From: Dryas octopetala | Taxonomy: Eukaryota > Streptophyta > Magnoliopsida > Rosales > Rosaceae | Assembly: GCA_963921425.1 (NCBI GenBank) | Contig: OY992837.1 | Coordinates: forward strand, 9,459,896 to 9,523,895 | Length of the DNA stretch: 64,000 bases | Reading direction: 5' to 3' | Shown: positions 36,654-49,100 of the stretch, piece after piece | Layout of the letters: every line of letters starts with the position of its first letter | Position numbering within the stretch: position 1 is the first letter of the stretch | The notes under the pieces: model-generated | Seen by the model: the letters and a program-made list of their open reading frames with translations, nothing else | Told to the model about the DNA's origin: nothing | Database searches by the model: none | Translations under genes and position numbers: made by a program

Positions 36654-37318
36654 GATCTGTATTCATGGCTTTACATATCTAAGCCGAGGTGGATATGGGG
36701 CAATAACTATAACTGGGAAAGGCATCTTCCTTTTTGGGATGTATTTCACATTGAAATGGCATGTTCATTGCTAATTTGCTATATAATCTAGGTAGATCTA
36801 GGAGTAAGTAATGTTTAGGATTCTAGGTAACAATTTTAAAGAGATTTTGAGCTGTTAAATTTATGCTACAGAGGAGTTGTCTTTTATATCTTTTTTTTAT
36901 ATCAGTTTAGTCATTCTAACATTTTTTTATTTTTTACTTTTTTAAAATTTATGCCCTTTTTTTTCTAAATAATTAAATCTCTTAATTTTTTTAAATAAAA
37001 CCCTTTATCCATTGTCTTATTAAAGAAATATGTCATTATTTTTTTATTTTTTAAAGATATAGAGTACGAGTTCACCTCATACCTTCTTAGAGTATAAAAT
37101 AAAATCCGAACACTCGAAAATAGCCACTGAACACTCGAAAACGATACTTTCTCAAGTCCTTTCAATTACAAATCGGGTCTTAGCCTGTTGTTATATATCT
37201 TAGAGTACTTTCATAAGTTGTTGCGGAGTTTAAGATGCAGAGAACATGCGAAGTAGGCGTCGATCAATTGGCGAAGCAAAACTAAAAAAAAAAAAATTTA
37301 TTCCTCATCGATCAGCAT
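36654..37318. other. Gene-free stretch with repeat copy
   Basis: There is no gene. About 36895-37115 is one copy of a dispersed repeat whose partner is at about 38640-38870. Confidence 0.55.
36895..37115. repeat. Dispersed repeat, copy 1
   Basis: It shares 'TCAAAGAAATATGTCATTA'-like, 'TTTTTTATTTTTTRA' and 'TTCACCTCATACCTTC' blocks in the same order and orientation with 38640-38870. A fragment near 54290-54345 shares the end ('TAGAATGAAATTTGTRRAGGCTGCAT'). Confidence 0.65.
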
Positions 37319-37814
37319 CAGTGGCGGATCCAGAATTCAACTTTTGTGGGGGCAAGATTAAGAGGCAGCGAGTAGAGGCAGCATGGGCGGATGCGAGTGA
37401 CTAAGCGAGCAGCGGAGCAGGGGGCGACGGGCGACGGCGACAAGCGCGCAAGGGCGTCGGCGTGTCGCCTTCAGCAGTTCAGGCAAGTTGGGGCGATGGT
37501 CTAGTCTGGGTGATCGAGTTTCTTCATTTTTGTCATTGTGCGCAGGAGGTCTGGTTTGAATGCATCTGCAATCTTGCCCCTACCAGCCATGGCCGTCGCC
37601 CCTGCTCCCTGCAAATATGGCCATGGCTGTCGCCCCTGCTCCTTGCTTCCTCTGTTCTGGTTCTTCCTGCAAATCTGCAATCTTGCCCCTACCAGCCATG
37701 GCTGCCACCAATGCCCAAGCTTCATTCATGGGGTCAAGATTTTTCCTTAAACTTAGCATTTCTGGGTTTATGGGGTCAAGTGACCCCATTGACCCCATTG
37801 TAGATCCGCCCCTG
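37319..37814. mobile_element. hAT-type non-autonomous element, 496 bp, 8-bp TSD
   Basis: The perfect 8-bp direct repeat ATCAGCAT is at 37311-37318 and 37815-37822. The ends are CAGTGGCGGATCCA on the left and, as reverse complement on the right, CAGGGGCGGATCTA. CAG-GGCGGA ends are common in plant hAT elements. The GC-rich interior contains tandem pieces of 'TTGCCCCTACCAGCCATGG' (about 37573 and 37681). Several overlapping frames arise in both strands, but they track the repeats and are not genes. Confidence 0.87.
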
Positions 37815-38639
37815 ATCAGCATCCCACTTCAATTCTTAGGTTTAAAGTTTACCTCTTAAATTTGGAGCTGAATTCATATTAAATCCCAAAACCTTCTAAA
37901 AAAAATAATTTTCTACCCTCAAGTAATTAACTATATCAAGAATAGAATAAAAAGTTTTAAAAAGAAATACAAGCTCCTCACCGATCGATCAGGTTAGTTG
38001 AGTTTTTTAAAACAATTTTATCTTACCAATCTGTCGGTATTTACTTTTCAATTGATCAGCGTCACCACCGCAACACTCTGACAAAATATTCTTTTTGTTT
38101 AAGTCACTCAACATCAAATTCTAATGACAATTGAAAATACTATATCTCACCAAGTGCAATAAAAAAAACATAAGCAAGAGAAGACAAAAATTATCATGAC
38201 TTTACTCACAGTTCAAATGAAAGAGAAGCATCTCACCCCTACAACCAAAAAAAAAAAAAAAAGGCTCTAACGTCCATGTGCATGCGGCGGCTGGCTTTGG
38301 AAAACACAAAAGATTAAAAATATAGGCTTATAAAATTCGTGAAGGGCCATGCGGGCCAATAAGCTACCAAGCCACATATCCATTACCAGACCAAACAAAA
38401 AAAGAAAGAAGTTTCCTTTGTTACATTGATCACCTAAAAACAAAACTAAAATATGTAATTGTAAGTATGGATTAACAAAAAGAGTTAAGCAACCTGACTT
38501 GTGTGGATAGATATGCTAGCTTTGCTAGGTCCAAGCCATACACAAAGTCCATCTTCACCGTTGAATTTATGAAAGATTTACAGATATGACATTTGTTTAT
38601 GATAAAAACAGATGTGACAATTAATAAAAGAAAAAATTA

Positions 38640-38870
38640 CAATTTAGTCCTTCTAACATCTTATTTGGAAAAAAATCTTATGACTCTTTTTTTTTTTCAA
38701 ATAAAATCCTTATTTTTTCTAAATAAAGTTATTTGATTATTGCCTTATCAAAGAAATATGTCATTATTTTTTTATTTTTTGAGAGTATATGATACGGGTT
38801 AACCTCATACCTTCCTAGGGTATAGAATGAAATTTGTGGAGGCTGCATATTCCGCCTAAAATTTCAGAGT
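38640..38870. repeat. Dispersed repeat, copy 2
   Basis: See copy 1 at 36895. This copy also begins near 'AAATTACAATTTAGTCCTTC', an end-like word related to the MULE MITE termini, so it may be a solo piece of a larger element. Confidence 0.6.
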
Positions 38871-39483
38871 TAAAACCTAATATAAAGCAGACAAACCAAG
38901 ACTTGACAAAAAAGTAAAAATACACTGTCAAACAATAAAAAATGACCACCAACTACTCGGGACTTGATATGTGTAAAAAAATAAAAAATAATAGACCAAT
39001 ATTGTGTAATATAAAATAATTATAATATTATTAAACTTTAGTTAAAATTTTAAAAATCATAAAAATTTATTCAGTATATTATAAAATTAAAAGACTTAAA
39101 TGAAAGTCCCTCTCAATAAAATTATAAATGCATGGCCAAGTCCATCTTGATAACATTCGTAATTGATTCGTCCACTTCTTAATCGCCAAGTGGCCCACGT
39201 CCAATATGATTGACATCATGACATGTGACCAACTGTAAGAGAGAATTATTGCATGTATTCTGATAGACTGATAGTATAGTTTAGTGCACAAATTGTAAAA
39301 GATCACATGATTAAATGACCTGATGCGTTTAGTTTAATCCTTCCATAGTCATTAAAAGTGGCCCAGCTTTTAGACTTTCAAATTTGGGTTGCACCAAAAA
39401 AAGGACTCTTGGGATAAATCCATCTCCATGGATCCAGGCCAGGCCCAACTTGGCCTATCCGAATTTCCCTTCAATAATAGATA

Positions 39484-39894
39484 GGCCAATGCTATTCAGA
39501 CCACCCTAAATTGTTAAGTTGACCACCCTATTTTAAAATTCTAACTTTACCCTTAAAACAAAAAAATTTCAATTTTGTTCGTTGGGTCATTCGACAGTTA
39601 TCTACCGAAATATTTATGATTATTCAACAGTTATCTGCTGAACATTGGTGGATTATTCGGTGGATAACTACCGAATGAAAATGAAAAAGGCATTCAACAG
39701 TTATCTGCCGAAATATTTGTATTTATTCAACACTTATCTGCCAAACATTGGTGGATATTTCGATAGATGACCACCGAATGAATCTGGGTGATTTTATCAT
39801 ATTTTTGCAATAAAGGATAAAATAGGAAAAAAGTTGAAAAAAATTTATTAGGGTGGTCAATTCAGCACAAAAGGGTGGTTTGCATAGCCTCCCT
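39484..39894. mobile_element. Foldback MITE, about 410 bp
   Basis: The left end GGCCAATGCTATTCAGACCA and the reverse complement of the right end, GGGAGGCTATGCAAACCA, continue into a shared 'TTGACCACCCTA' block. The interior has two copies of an 'ATTCAACAGTTATCTGCCGA'-like unit with inverted partners ('TGGTGGAT..TTCG'). No exact target duplication was identified. Confidence 0.7.
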
Positions 39895-40237
39895 CTTTCA
39901 AATAAGACTCTCGTCCCTTTGTGCAAATGGTTAGTTAGTTTAGATGTGATTCCTTTTATGGTCGAAGCCCAAACAAAAATTCAACTAGCTAGCACCAATC
40001 TGGGCCCATACACAAGATATATCTACAAGAGCAATACATGTTAAACCTCAACAACATGCAACTCAAATTCCTGTTAAGCCCAATAGATGCCACCCCTTTC
40101 AGCAACCCTGTTCTTTTTTCTATACATATATATGACGCAGATGATAAGTAGAAATCTTCTCCATCTAACAACAGCTGACAACTTGTAATCAACCAAAAGA
40201 AATGATGATTATCCTCAACTTGATTAGAATTAAGGTT

Positions 40238-40627
40238 CACTACACAGCTAGAATCACATTAATTCTAACATTTGTATCTTTGGTATTCATCATTTGTACC
40301 TTTGGTATTCGGCATTCATATTGATCTTTCGTATCTTTGGTATCCACCATTAGTAACTACGGTATCCAACATTTGTATATTTGATATTCATCATTCTTAC
40401 CTTGATATTCACTATTCGTAACTTATATATCCACCATATATTACTAACTATGGTATCCAACATTGATACCTTCGGTATTCAATTAATATTTGAACATTTA
40501 GTATCAAAAACACTATGAAATCACAAAATAAATTTATAGCGTCGACTAACATAGCATTTTGTGAACGCTACCCTTGACTTTTTATAGCGTTTATCAAATA
40601 CTATATATGCTAATTTTTGTTGTAGTG
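40238..40627. mobile_element. CACTA-type non-autonomous element with minisatellite
   Basis: It begins CACTACA and ends TTTTTGTTGTAGTG, whose complement is the typical plant CACTA terminus CACTACAACAAAAA. The right subterminal region has repeated TATAGCGT words. Expected 3-bp target duplications do not match (GTT against AAG), and the left end diverges after CACTACA, so the element may be rearranged. Confidence 0.6.
40265..40490. repeat. 22-bp minisatellite, about 9 units
   Basis: The unit is approximately ATCATTTGTACCTTTGGTATTC, alternating with ACCATTAGTAACTACGGTATCC forms. Copies are diverged by several bases each. It fills the left half of the CACTA-type element. Confidence 0.8.
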
Positions 40628-42209
40628 AAGCTAGCCAAATTATTCGACCAAAAAAAAAAGCTAGCGAAATTAACTTGTAGATCCTTTAATAGATCTTTGC
40701 TATATATGTAGCCAAATAACTTTGTGCTTTAAATTATATAGAGCAACTCTTCCCAATCCTAATTGATCATTCCAGTCAAGTAGTATGCATAGATCCAAAT
40801 GCCACAAAAAATCGTGTCAATTATATGCAATGTATATATTTAGTGTACGTACTTTGACCCATGGAGGGCATTGACGCATGCAATCATGTGGTAGGTTTGA
40901 CATATTAGGCACTCTTTAGTCTTCACACGCACTCTACATATATATCCATGCTCAATAATATGTCACATACATGCAACACTCTAACATGCATTAAGCATGT
41001 GGCCAGTGGGAAACTTCATGTAAAGTTAAAACTTAAAAGGAAAGATAAGGACCACTGAAATTTTTTTAACATAATGAAAGTTCCTTTCCATCACACCATT
41101 ATTAGTAGGTAGAGGCTATGTGATGAGTAGGGGATGGTTTGAAAAGGACCACCACTACATGCACCACGTGAAAGATAAACCCACCCCCAAACACATCCAA
41201 ATTCCAAACAATTCCCAGCCTACCGCAACTTATCTACTGGAATGCATGTCTTACTATGCAACATCCATTAGGTAGAGGATATAGCAAGGCATGGACTTTT
41301 CAATATATTTATACCCTTAGGAATTAAGGCCATGCCCATATTGCCGCACAACCTTAATTTCTAGCTAAGGGGGGCCACTCATATATAGAAGCAACATTTT
41401 GTCACATTCAATAACCCTACTAATTTAATTATGTATCATTTAATATTGTTCCTTTCCCTTAGTTCCTGGCTATTTATAGGGCTTTCTTTCGTGCTTCTAT
41501 TTTCATATATAAAATTCAAATTTTTTATAACCGTGAATAAAGTCGATTCTATAGCATCTTCCTATTAATTTAAATAAGATAAAGGTTGAATTTTAGTTAA
41601 TGGGAAAGGCTTCTCTCGATACCTACAACTACATGTAAATTAATGGAGGAAAAAATAAAGTCAAAGGTTAAGGTGTAGGAAGCTTTATCATTTATTAAGT
41701 AATTGTATAAAAGAAAAATTACTAATTAAAAGAGCAGAGAGAGAGAGAGCACAATAAAAAAGAAAATGAGTGAACGACGAGCAAGCAACAATACAAAGTT
41801 TATTTGGCATTTGAAAAATGAAAGAAAATGACACCCCAACCTCCACTTTGATACCAATTGCTATGTATCGATCCCAAAATGCATGATATATTATTGCACA
41901 TATAATAATTATACAATTCCCACCGACTTGCAATTTTGCTATAACTCTCATCATCATGTATCTTTTCATAATCTTCTCCATAATTTATTCTATAGCAAAA
42001 TGTACAATTCAAAGAGTACCCATAACGTATATGTAAACCCAGTACACAATACAGATGGATGAAGCTAATAATAATAATTAAACCCAAAAAAAAAAAAACG
42101 AAATGAACAGAAAAAGAAATAAGGAACTAACGGCGTTAGAGCAATAATTAACGGCAATTGATAATTGTCCCCACCATGATACCATGATTCTAGTCCATGA
42201 AATGAGAAA
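40628..42209. other. Gene-free stretch, 3' side of NHL1-like gene
   Basis: I see no gene. AT-rich DNA leads into the probable 3' UTR of the minus-strand gene ending at 42210. Confidence 0.5.
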
Positions 42210-42842
42210 TCATACGCTGACGCCGCAACGCTGGACGAGCTGGTACTTAACGGCGTTATTCCCAACGACAATTCCGGTGGTCTTGGCGCCCAAGGTAATA
42301 AAAGCCGGACACCTGACGTAGAGATGGTACTTGCCAGTGATGAAGGTGCCGACCTTCCAGCGGACCCGGCCGTCAATCTTGATGAGGAGGAGGACGGAGC
42401 CGGAAGCCTGGTCCTGGCCGAGAGCGGCGGAGTTGTACGGCGCAATGGGGACGTTGGTGCCGTAAATAAAGGGAGACCAGATGTTGACGTCCTTGTGGCC
42501 TTGATAGGTCGGCGGGATGAGGGTGGAGAAGGTGATCTGCTGGCTGCGGTAGGTGGCGTAGACGTCGAGCTTGTCGTAGTAGATGCCGAGCTTCTCGTTC
42601 GGGTTGCGAGAGGAGATGGTCACCTGGAAGCTGGAGGAGAAGACGTTGGGGACGGTGTTGTTGAAGTTGTAAACGGTCACGTCTTGGAGGATGAAACGGG
42701 GTTTTGAGGGCTGTATTATGGCCCACACGATCAGGATCGTCACCAGGAGGAAGAAGTTGAAGATCAGGAGGCCCGCGCAGCACCGCTTGAACCTCCTCCG
42801 CCGCTTGTTGTGCCCGTGTTCCCCGCAGTCTTTCGACGACAT
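42210..42842 (-). CDS. NDR1/HIN1-like (NHL) protein, NHL1/NHL12-like
   Basis: This is a single exon of 210 residues. The start at 42842 (MSSKDCGEHGHNKRRRRF) fits the family's 'KDCG' N-terminus; the longer frame to 42935 adds a Ser/Thr-rich stretch that is more likely leader. A basic cluster (KRRRRFKR) precedes a helix at about residues 21-43. The LEA_2 domain has 'PRFILQDVTVYNFN', 'SSRNPNEKLGIYYDKLD', 'PPTYQGHKDVNIWSP' and 'RVRWKVGTF'. These match Arabidopsis NHL1/NHL12 from memory. It is expected at the plasma membrane with the domain outside. GC content is well above that of its flanks. Confidence 0.92.
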   Translation of the reverse strand: MSSKDCGEHGHNKRRRRFKRCCAGLLIFNFFLLVTILIVWAIIQPSKPRFILQDVTVYNFNNTVPNVFSSSFQVTISSRNPNEKLGIYYDKLDVYATYRSQQITFSTLIPPTYQGHKDVNIWSPFIYGTNVPIAPYNSAALGQDQASGSVLLLIKIDGRVRWKVGTFITGKYHLYVRCPAFITLGAKTTGIVVGNNAVKYQLVQRCGVSV

Positions 42843-42920
42843 GGCGGCGGTTGTGGTGGTGGTGCTGGTGGAGGAGGAGGACAATTCACTGAGCTTGTGA
42901 GAAAGAGAGAGTTTTGAAAG

Positions 42921-42926
42921 TTGACC
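42921..42926 (+). promoter_or_regulatory. W-box in NHL1-like leader
   Basis: TTGACC lies 79 bases upstream of the ATG, between it and a TATA-like stretch (minus-strand TATAATATAAA at about 42956-42966). Confidence 0.35.
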
Positions 42927-43410
42927 CTCTCGCAAGCCTTGTGGGTGTGTGTGTTTATATTATAGAGATATATATGGGTTTTAAGGAAAGATGATGATAC
43001 TATATGATTATGTATGTATGGTGGAAAGCAGATATGTAAAGGTAGGTGTAGTTCACTCACTATGAGGAAAATAACTACTTTATTTTCTTCTCACACTAAT
43101 TTTATTTGTTACTCCAACTCATACCGACAAATTTTTTAACCCTTAAATGTCGATAAAGTTTACTTTTTGTCAACTTTAGAAATTCTCCAAACTAATTAAT
43201 AAATCCAATTCACACAGTATCAAAAAGTGTTAGAGCTACATTTTTCTTTTTTACTCAGACATTTGTAGATTTATAATACACAATATTAAGTTTAACAGTC
43301 AGAAAAAACAAACAGTAAAACCATGTAGAGGATGGGATCCACTGGTTTAACATAGTTGAAACTTTGAAAGCAGACGATGACTATTTAACAAATTAGAAAA
43401 GGGAGGGGAG

Positions 43411-43429
43411 GGGGGGGGGGGGGGGGGGG
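43411..43429. repeat. Poly-G tract
   Basis: Nineteen consecutive G residues follow GGGAGGGGA. Such a run can form a G-quadruplex and is hard to sequence accurately. Confidence 0.9.
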
Positions 43430-44584
43430 TGTGTTCTACTTGTGTAGGAAATATTGCTTGACATATTAAATTGTTTGGTTCTATATTAATATTGCAAGGT
43501 ACGTAGTGGCAATGGTGACCCATCTATTTTAGCACTAAGCCTAGTAATATTTAGTGAAACTATGTAAATTACACACATACCTCATGTCATCATGTGCCTC
43601 TTGACAAGGATCATCAATTACTTCAAATTTGACTAATTATATATGATTAGATCTAAATAGCTTGGATTGAATATGGGTTTTAATTTACTACACGTATGGT
43701 GCCTAGCTAGCATGCCCATCCCCATGGTGAAATGGGTTTTCTTCTTTTTTTGCCTTAAATGGTGAAATGGGTTAAGAACTTAAGACCAATCGTACGTTTT
43801 CTTGCTTGGCTTTATTCAGCAAATTAATTGAGCTTAAATTGTTTGTCAAGCTCAACCACAGGGTCGCCTTTTGTCTCCAATAAAGTAATAAACGGTTGGT
43901 TCTTATTTCTTCTCCATCCTTTTCCAAAATTTTATGTACTTTTCCGGTATTTTACAAGAAGTTTATTATTAGTTTTCTTTACGCTTAAACTAGTCAATAT
44001 TAAAGTCTATTATACTTAGAGGCTCAACTAACTAAGCAAGATCTTATTATTCATAACAAAACCCGAGATCCAAGTAATACGCTCTAGCTTCAAGATACAA
44101 TATATATATATATATAGCCTGTCATAATTAATACTGTCGGCAATATCCTCATTGTTATTTTATAACCCTAATATGTGTTATGAGACTTGGACAATTATTT
44201 CATTCTAAAAGTTTAAATGGATAGAAAATAGGTCAAATATGTAATATTGTCTCTCCTAGGTAATTTCATTTGCAAAATAGACAATACAGAACGTATAAAT
44301 ACAATCTCACAAATAAGTCAAAGATAAAATCAAAATTTTGGAGTGAAATAACATCTTTTAAAACTAAAACTCTCATATGTTATTAGACAATTATTTAAGG
44401 GAGACTTATAGTTCAATCCATTCTATGAGTCCTTCTTAGATTAAAATCGGTAGTAATTTAAGGTTTTTAATCAAGTCCTTTTATTTTTCTTCTTTGACAA
44501 TTTTATGTTAGATTTTAATTCTGAAATTTTGGGCTGACATACAGCCTCTACACCCTAGGAGAGGAAATACCATTTAAATCTGAA

Positions 44585-44690
44585 GAGGACTTTATTATAA
44601 ATTAAAAGAATTTTCTTATAAATTAAAAGGACTTTATTATGAATTAAAAAAAATTATTATAAATTAAAGAATTTTATTATGAATTAATTT
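44585..44690. repeat. AT-rich minisatellite, about 23-bp unit
   Basis: Units resemble GGACTTTATTATAAATTAAAA; about four to five diverged copies are in tandem. Confidence 0.75.
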
Positions 44691-46046
44691 TTTTTTATAT
44701 AAATTTTAAAACATTCTCAATCTTCATCTAAAAATTATTTTTTAAAAAAATCCAATCTTAATTATCTCTTATTTTAATCTCATAAGTTTAATTAGAGAAA
44801 TGAAGTAAGCTAACAATCAGCATTACCCTCAAATGTGTTGTGCTCGTTTAGTCAAAAAGGCAAGCCCTCCTCTTCCCTGTTTTTTTTTTGGTGAGAAGCC
44901 CTCCTTTTCCTTGATGAAACTCAGAAGTTAGAAAGACAAAAAGGCTAAAGAAAATAATTTAAAAATCTAAATGAACCGACTGTGACTTCAATAAGTGAGA
45001 AAAGATGGATGACTTTGTTCCTAGGCTAATAATATTAAACAAAGCATTCTAAAAAGCAAGTGCCTTCACCACCAACCGATTGGACGTGGATAGGCAAAGT
45101 CTCAGTGACACGTCTCCTACACGTACGTGGGCCCACTTATCATGACAGAGGAAACCTCCAGCTCAGCAGTCCACCAACATTTTTTGGGTTCCAGAATATT
45201 ACTTCCTACCAGCTAAAGCCCAACAAATCATGCAAAAATCCATGATTTGGATGTGGATTCAGAAAATAAATCATTGTGTTAAATTGCAAGAACAGAAAAT
45301 TTCTTTTTTTCTTCGAGTCAATTAGGAATAAGACTCTCTTTGGTTTAACTGAAAGCTCGTACTCTTTTTCATAAAGAGCCCATTGCTTTCTTAGAAAGAA
45401 ACATTTTAGCCTTTCTTTCAAGTTTCAACTATAATTTTTTCTTTTTAAGAATTCTAAAATACTATTTAGAGACCAATAATTGTGAGATATTTTACCAAAG
45501 AAAAGTGTGTGAATTATCTGCACTTTCCCAGCATTAGAGATGGTGAAAGGGTGAGAAACAAACAAAGCTAGCTAGCTATATTATTTCAATGCATGCATGT
45601 GCCAATTTTAGTTAGGCACCAAACCAAGCTAACCTGCACATCATTGATATAATGATATATGGTAGAAACTTGAAATTGATTATGTCGGTTGGCACCCACA
45701 GTATGAAGTATGAACTACATGACTGATGTGCTCTTTCACACATATACTATCCACATCGATTAAGTCTAAGTCTTCTCAATTGCCAAAAAAAAGTCTTAGT
45801 CTTCTCAACCACCAATGACTGACATCTCAGCACTATTCTTTTAAGTTGTATTAATTTCTCTCCCAACAATTTTTTTCTTTCTCAAAATGAGTTTCCAAGT
45901 TCTTTTTAGGTTTTATGTTCTCCTTACACTCCCTCTAACATGTGAAAATTAAAATCAAACATCTAGAAGAAAACAAAATCCAACTTATCTTACCCATTTG
46001 GGTGTTCTTTAGGAGACAATTTCTATTTAATTAATGCTAAAAAAAT

Positions 46047-46181
46047 GCTATTGTCGTTTGTAACAGGTTGTACAGTTGTACATGGTCTGAAAACTAAAAA
46101 CAAATACCAAGTGGAAGGAAAAAAAATTGGAGATAGAATCAAATTTCAGCCATGTACAATCAATTTGTAAATGACAAAGCT
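46047..46181. mobile_element. Possible small MITE
   Basis: GCTATTGTCGTTTGTAAC... ending TTGTACATGGTCTGAAA on the left mirrors TTTCAGCCATGTACAA... ATGACAAAGC on the right, with a short interior. No target duplication was confirmed. Confidence 0.45.
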
Positions 46182-49100
46182 AGTTAACGAATTAACACTG
46201 GCTGAGTCTCTTTACAAAGGCCTAATTTGTTTTAATTATTGGCTTATTATGGTCATATGGATTATTCATTCCATGGTACGTTGCTGCAAGAGTCAAATAG
46301 TGGTATATAAGTCCAATAAATGCAAATAACTAATTGTACAAGGGCCGTTAGCAGAAAAGTCAAGGCAAATGTGTAATGCAAAAAAATATACACGGTTAAA
46401 AATGCCAATACGATAATAAAATCAATCAATCCGATTATTCTATTATTATCCTATTGCATTAGATAGCGGTAGAGGACGACTTATATGTAGTAAAGCATTT
46501 GTTATTTACTTGGGTCTTGTTTGAGCATTATAATATTGGAAAACAAAATGCAATATTAATTATGACTGACATATCAAATTGTGTCTTATTCAAATGTTAT
46601 TGTCTTTTGAAAAGTAGTCATATATAAATCCAAAAAAGAAGAAAATAACATGCAGATGCGACTGGATGAAACCATGGGAAGAGATTAGTTGGCACACCTA
46701 AAAGCATTATGACGCTTTTCTCTTCTCTTTATTCGACACCTAAAATGACATCCATTTTTTCCCCAAAAAAAGCATATGTTCTGTAATAATTGTAACTTTA
46801 TTCTAGAGTACTTGTAAATTTTATCCTTCAACGATTTTAATATTTATACTAGATGTCATTTTAAGGAGTACTTATTCATATTTTTCATACACTCATGCAT
46901 TTCTACGCGAACTCCCGTTTAGAAATGTGGGAGTGTATAAACAGAAGTGGAAATAGTGTCTTCTATTTCAAATTGAAAATTGAAGAACCCTGTTTAAATT
47001 ATGAATTTTCTTTCTAGCTACCAAAAAAAAGACTTACGAATTTTCTGGTCCAGTTTAGTTGGTACATGGTGTTTGCCTCTGACAATCCTCAATTGGACCG
47101 TTTGGGTTGTTTTTCCTATTGTTGCTTCTTCTGTGTGCATGTACTGGCCATGGAAACCAAGTACTCTGTGCAGACTGCAGAGATTACCCTTTTGCCAAAT
47201 TCTTTGTTGAATATTCTCAAATTCTCATAATGAAAGGAAGAAAGTAGAATTGGAATTGAAAAAGAAAATGCCTTGGGTAAGACTTTTGCAAAAACAGAAA
47301 CAGCAAAAAGAAGCCAAGGATATCCCAAATGTACATTGTGGGGGTGGGTGGTTTGTGGCCTCTGGCTACTAGGTAGATTCTATACAAAGGTATTCTTTCA
47401 AACACTTGCACTGACATCCATGATGATTCTTATCCCCAACTTTCGCACTTACAAGGTCCCTACCAGATCTTCTTCGAACCACCAAATCCCAATTTTCGTT
47501 TAAAACTCTCTTAAGTATTGCTTTTTTAGTTTTTTAACCTCACCTTGTGGTTAATAACTTAATATTGTTCTCATGGGCCACATCTTTTAGGTGCAAGAAA
47601 AAAATGTGTGGGTATTCATGTCACATGATAGTTTTTTTTTTTTTTTTTTTTTTCAACTGTTCAACAATGTCACATGGCAGAAACAATCTCCTCTGCAAAA
47701 GACAAACAAATATGAAAAGCATATATACAACTTCACCTTACAAATTAACAAATGAGAATTACAAATTTCAAACATAAAACCAATGGTCTAATATAAAGGT
47801 ATACAATGTATAACAATCCAACAAATTAATATATATGATGATTCAAAACCAAAGTGTGATACGGCCAAATGACACTACATAAGCGAGTGGGTCACACTTC
47901 CAAGTGACCCTTTCATGGCAACTTGCACCCAATAGGCCGGTTTGTTGTCTGCATGCTCTTTGCTGCTGAAATCTGACTAGAAACAGTGGCTATGATTCTC
48001 TTTCAAAACCAAGGGTTAATGAAAAAGACAAAAACTAAAAGTGGTAGAATAAAGCTTGGGGAGAGAAGAGAGAAACCTTTGATTGATGGGTCATTCTAAT
48101 GGGGAGAAAATTCCAAACGGAGGAAAGAGTGGGGAAGAGAAGCTATGGAAGTGAAAGAAAGGGATAATATTTTGGTACTACACTAAAACTACAAAGTGAT
48201 GACTGCTTTAATAATTGGTTAATTAAGCAGTGCTGATTGTGGGGTTTGAGAGCTTATTCACCTTTTAATAAGATGTGAAACAACATTGTGGGGTATTGAG
48301 TAAATGAACCATTTGGATGCATCTACCACTTATGATGGTAAAGTATTTGAAATTAAAAATATATGGATTGAGAAAGTGATGGAAAATAGACTTCCAATCA
48401 ATTTTTGACAAGAGAAAAAAGGGGATTGGAGACAATGTTGCAAGGGAAATCGACAATATTTATTGCCATGTTACTCTTCAGGAGGGAAGATGAAGACACG
48501 GCAGACACCTGATTATAAAGAAATTAAGGAAAATGCATGCATGTTTTAGTAATTAGTATTCAACTTTTATCTCAAATTTCTTACATGAAGTGGCACCCTC
48601 TCATTCCTTGTGAAAGGATTGACAAAAAGTTGAAATAAGATCTTCTACTTATATTTTATCGAGGGTGATTTAAGAATTTAAAAATTAAACGTTCTGAATA
48701 TAATATTTGATAATTTTAGATATAAACACAATTTTAGGAAAGAAAACATAAAAAGTTGATTCCAGTTAAAAGGTTGGGTTTTATTACAGCACCCTATTTT
48801 GATTAGTGATAAAAATAAATCAAAAGTATTGATGCAAGGTACGACTTTACTCCTATTATGAATGAATTATGAAAAGCATTAAGAAACTGACATACCAAGC
48901 TAACCAACATTGATGCAATCAATTAAAGATAGATATCTCAAAGACTTAAACTTCCTCAATTTCTTATTAGGTGCATGAAATTTTTAGACAATACGTGTTG
49001 CATAATTGGTGTAAACGCCATCAATTAGAGCCGTTAGATACGCATTTGCCACATGACATCAAATTTTTGCCAGAAGCTTCTTAGTCCCATACTTTGAACC

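Noticed and set aside
35758-36666. 302-codon minus frame overlapping the NHL10-like gene
   Set aside because: It is a shifted reading of the GC-rich gene; the other frame carries all the NHL motifs.
37462-37859. Several 70-113 codon frames on both strands
   Set aside because: All lie inside the TSD-bounded hAT-type element and follow its tandem words; no recognisable protein.
39484-39894. hAT or MULE assignment of the 39.5-kb MITE
   Set aside because: The flanks give only inexact repeats (TTCAATAAT against TTCAAATAA), so the superfamily was left open.
42324-42783. Plus and minus frames over the NHL1-like gene
   Set aside because: These are antisense and out-of-frame shadows of a GC-rich coding exon.
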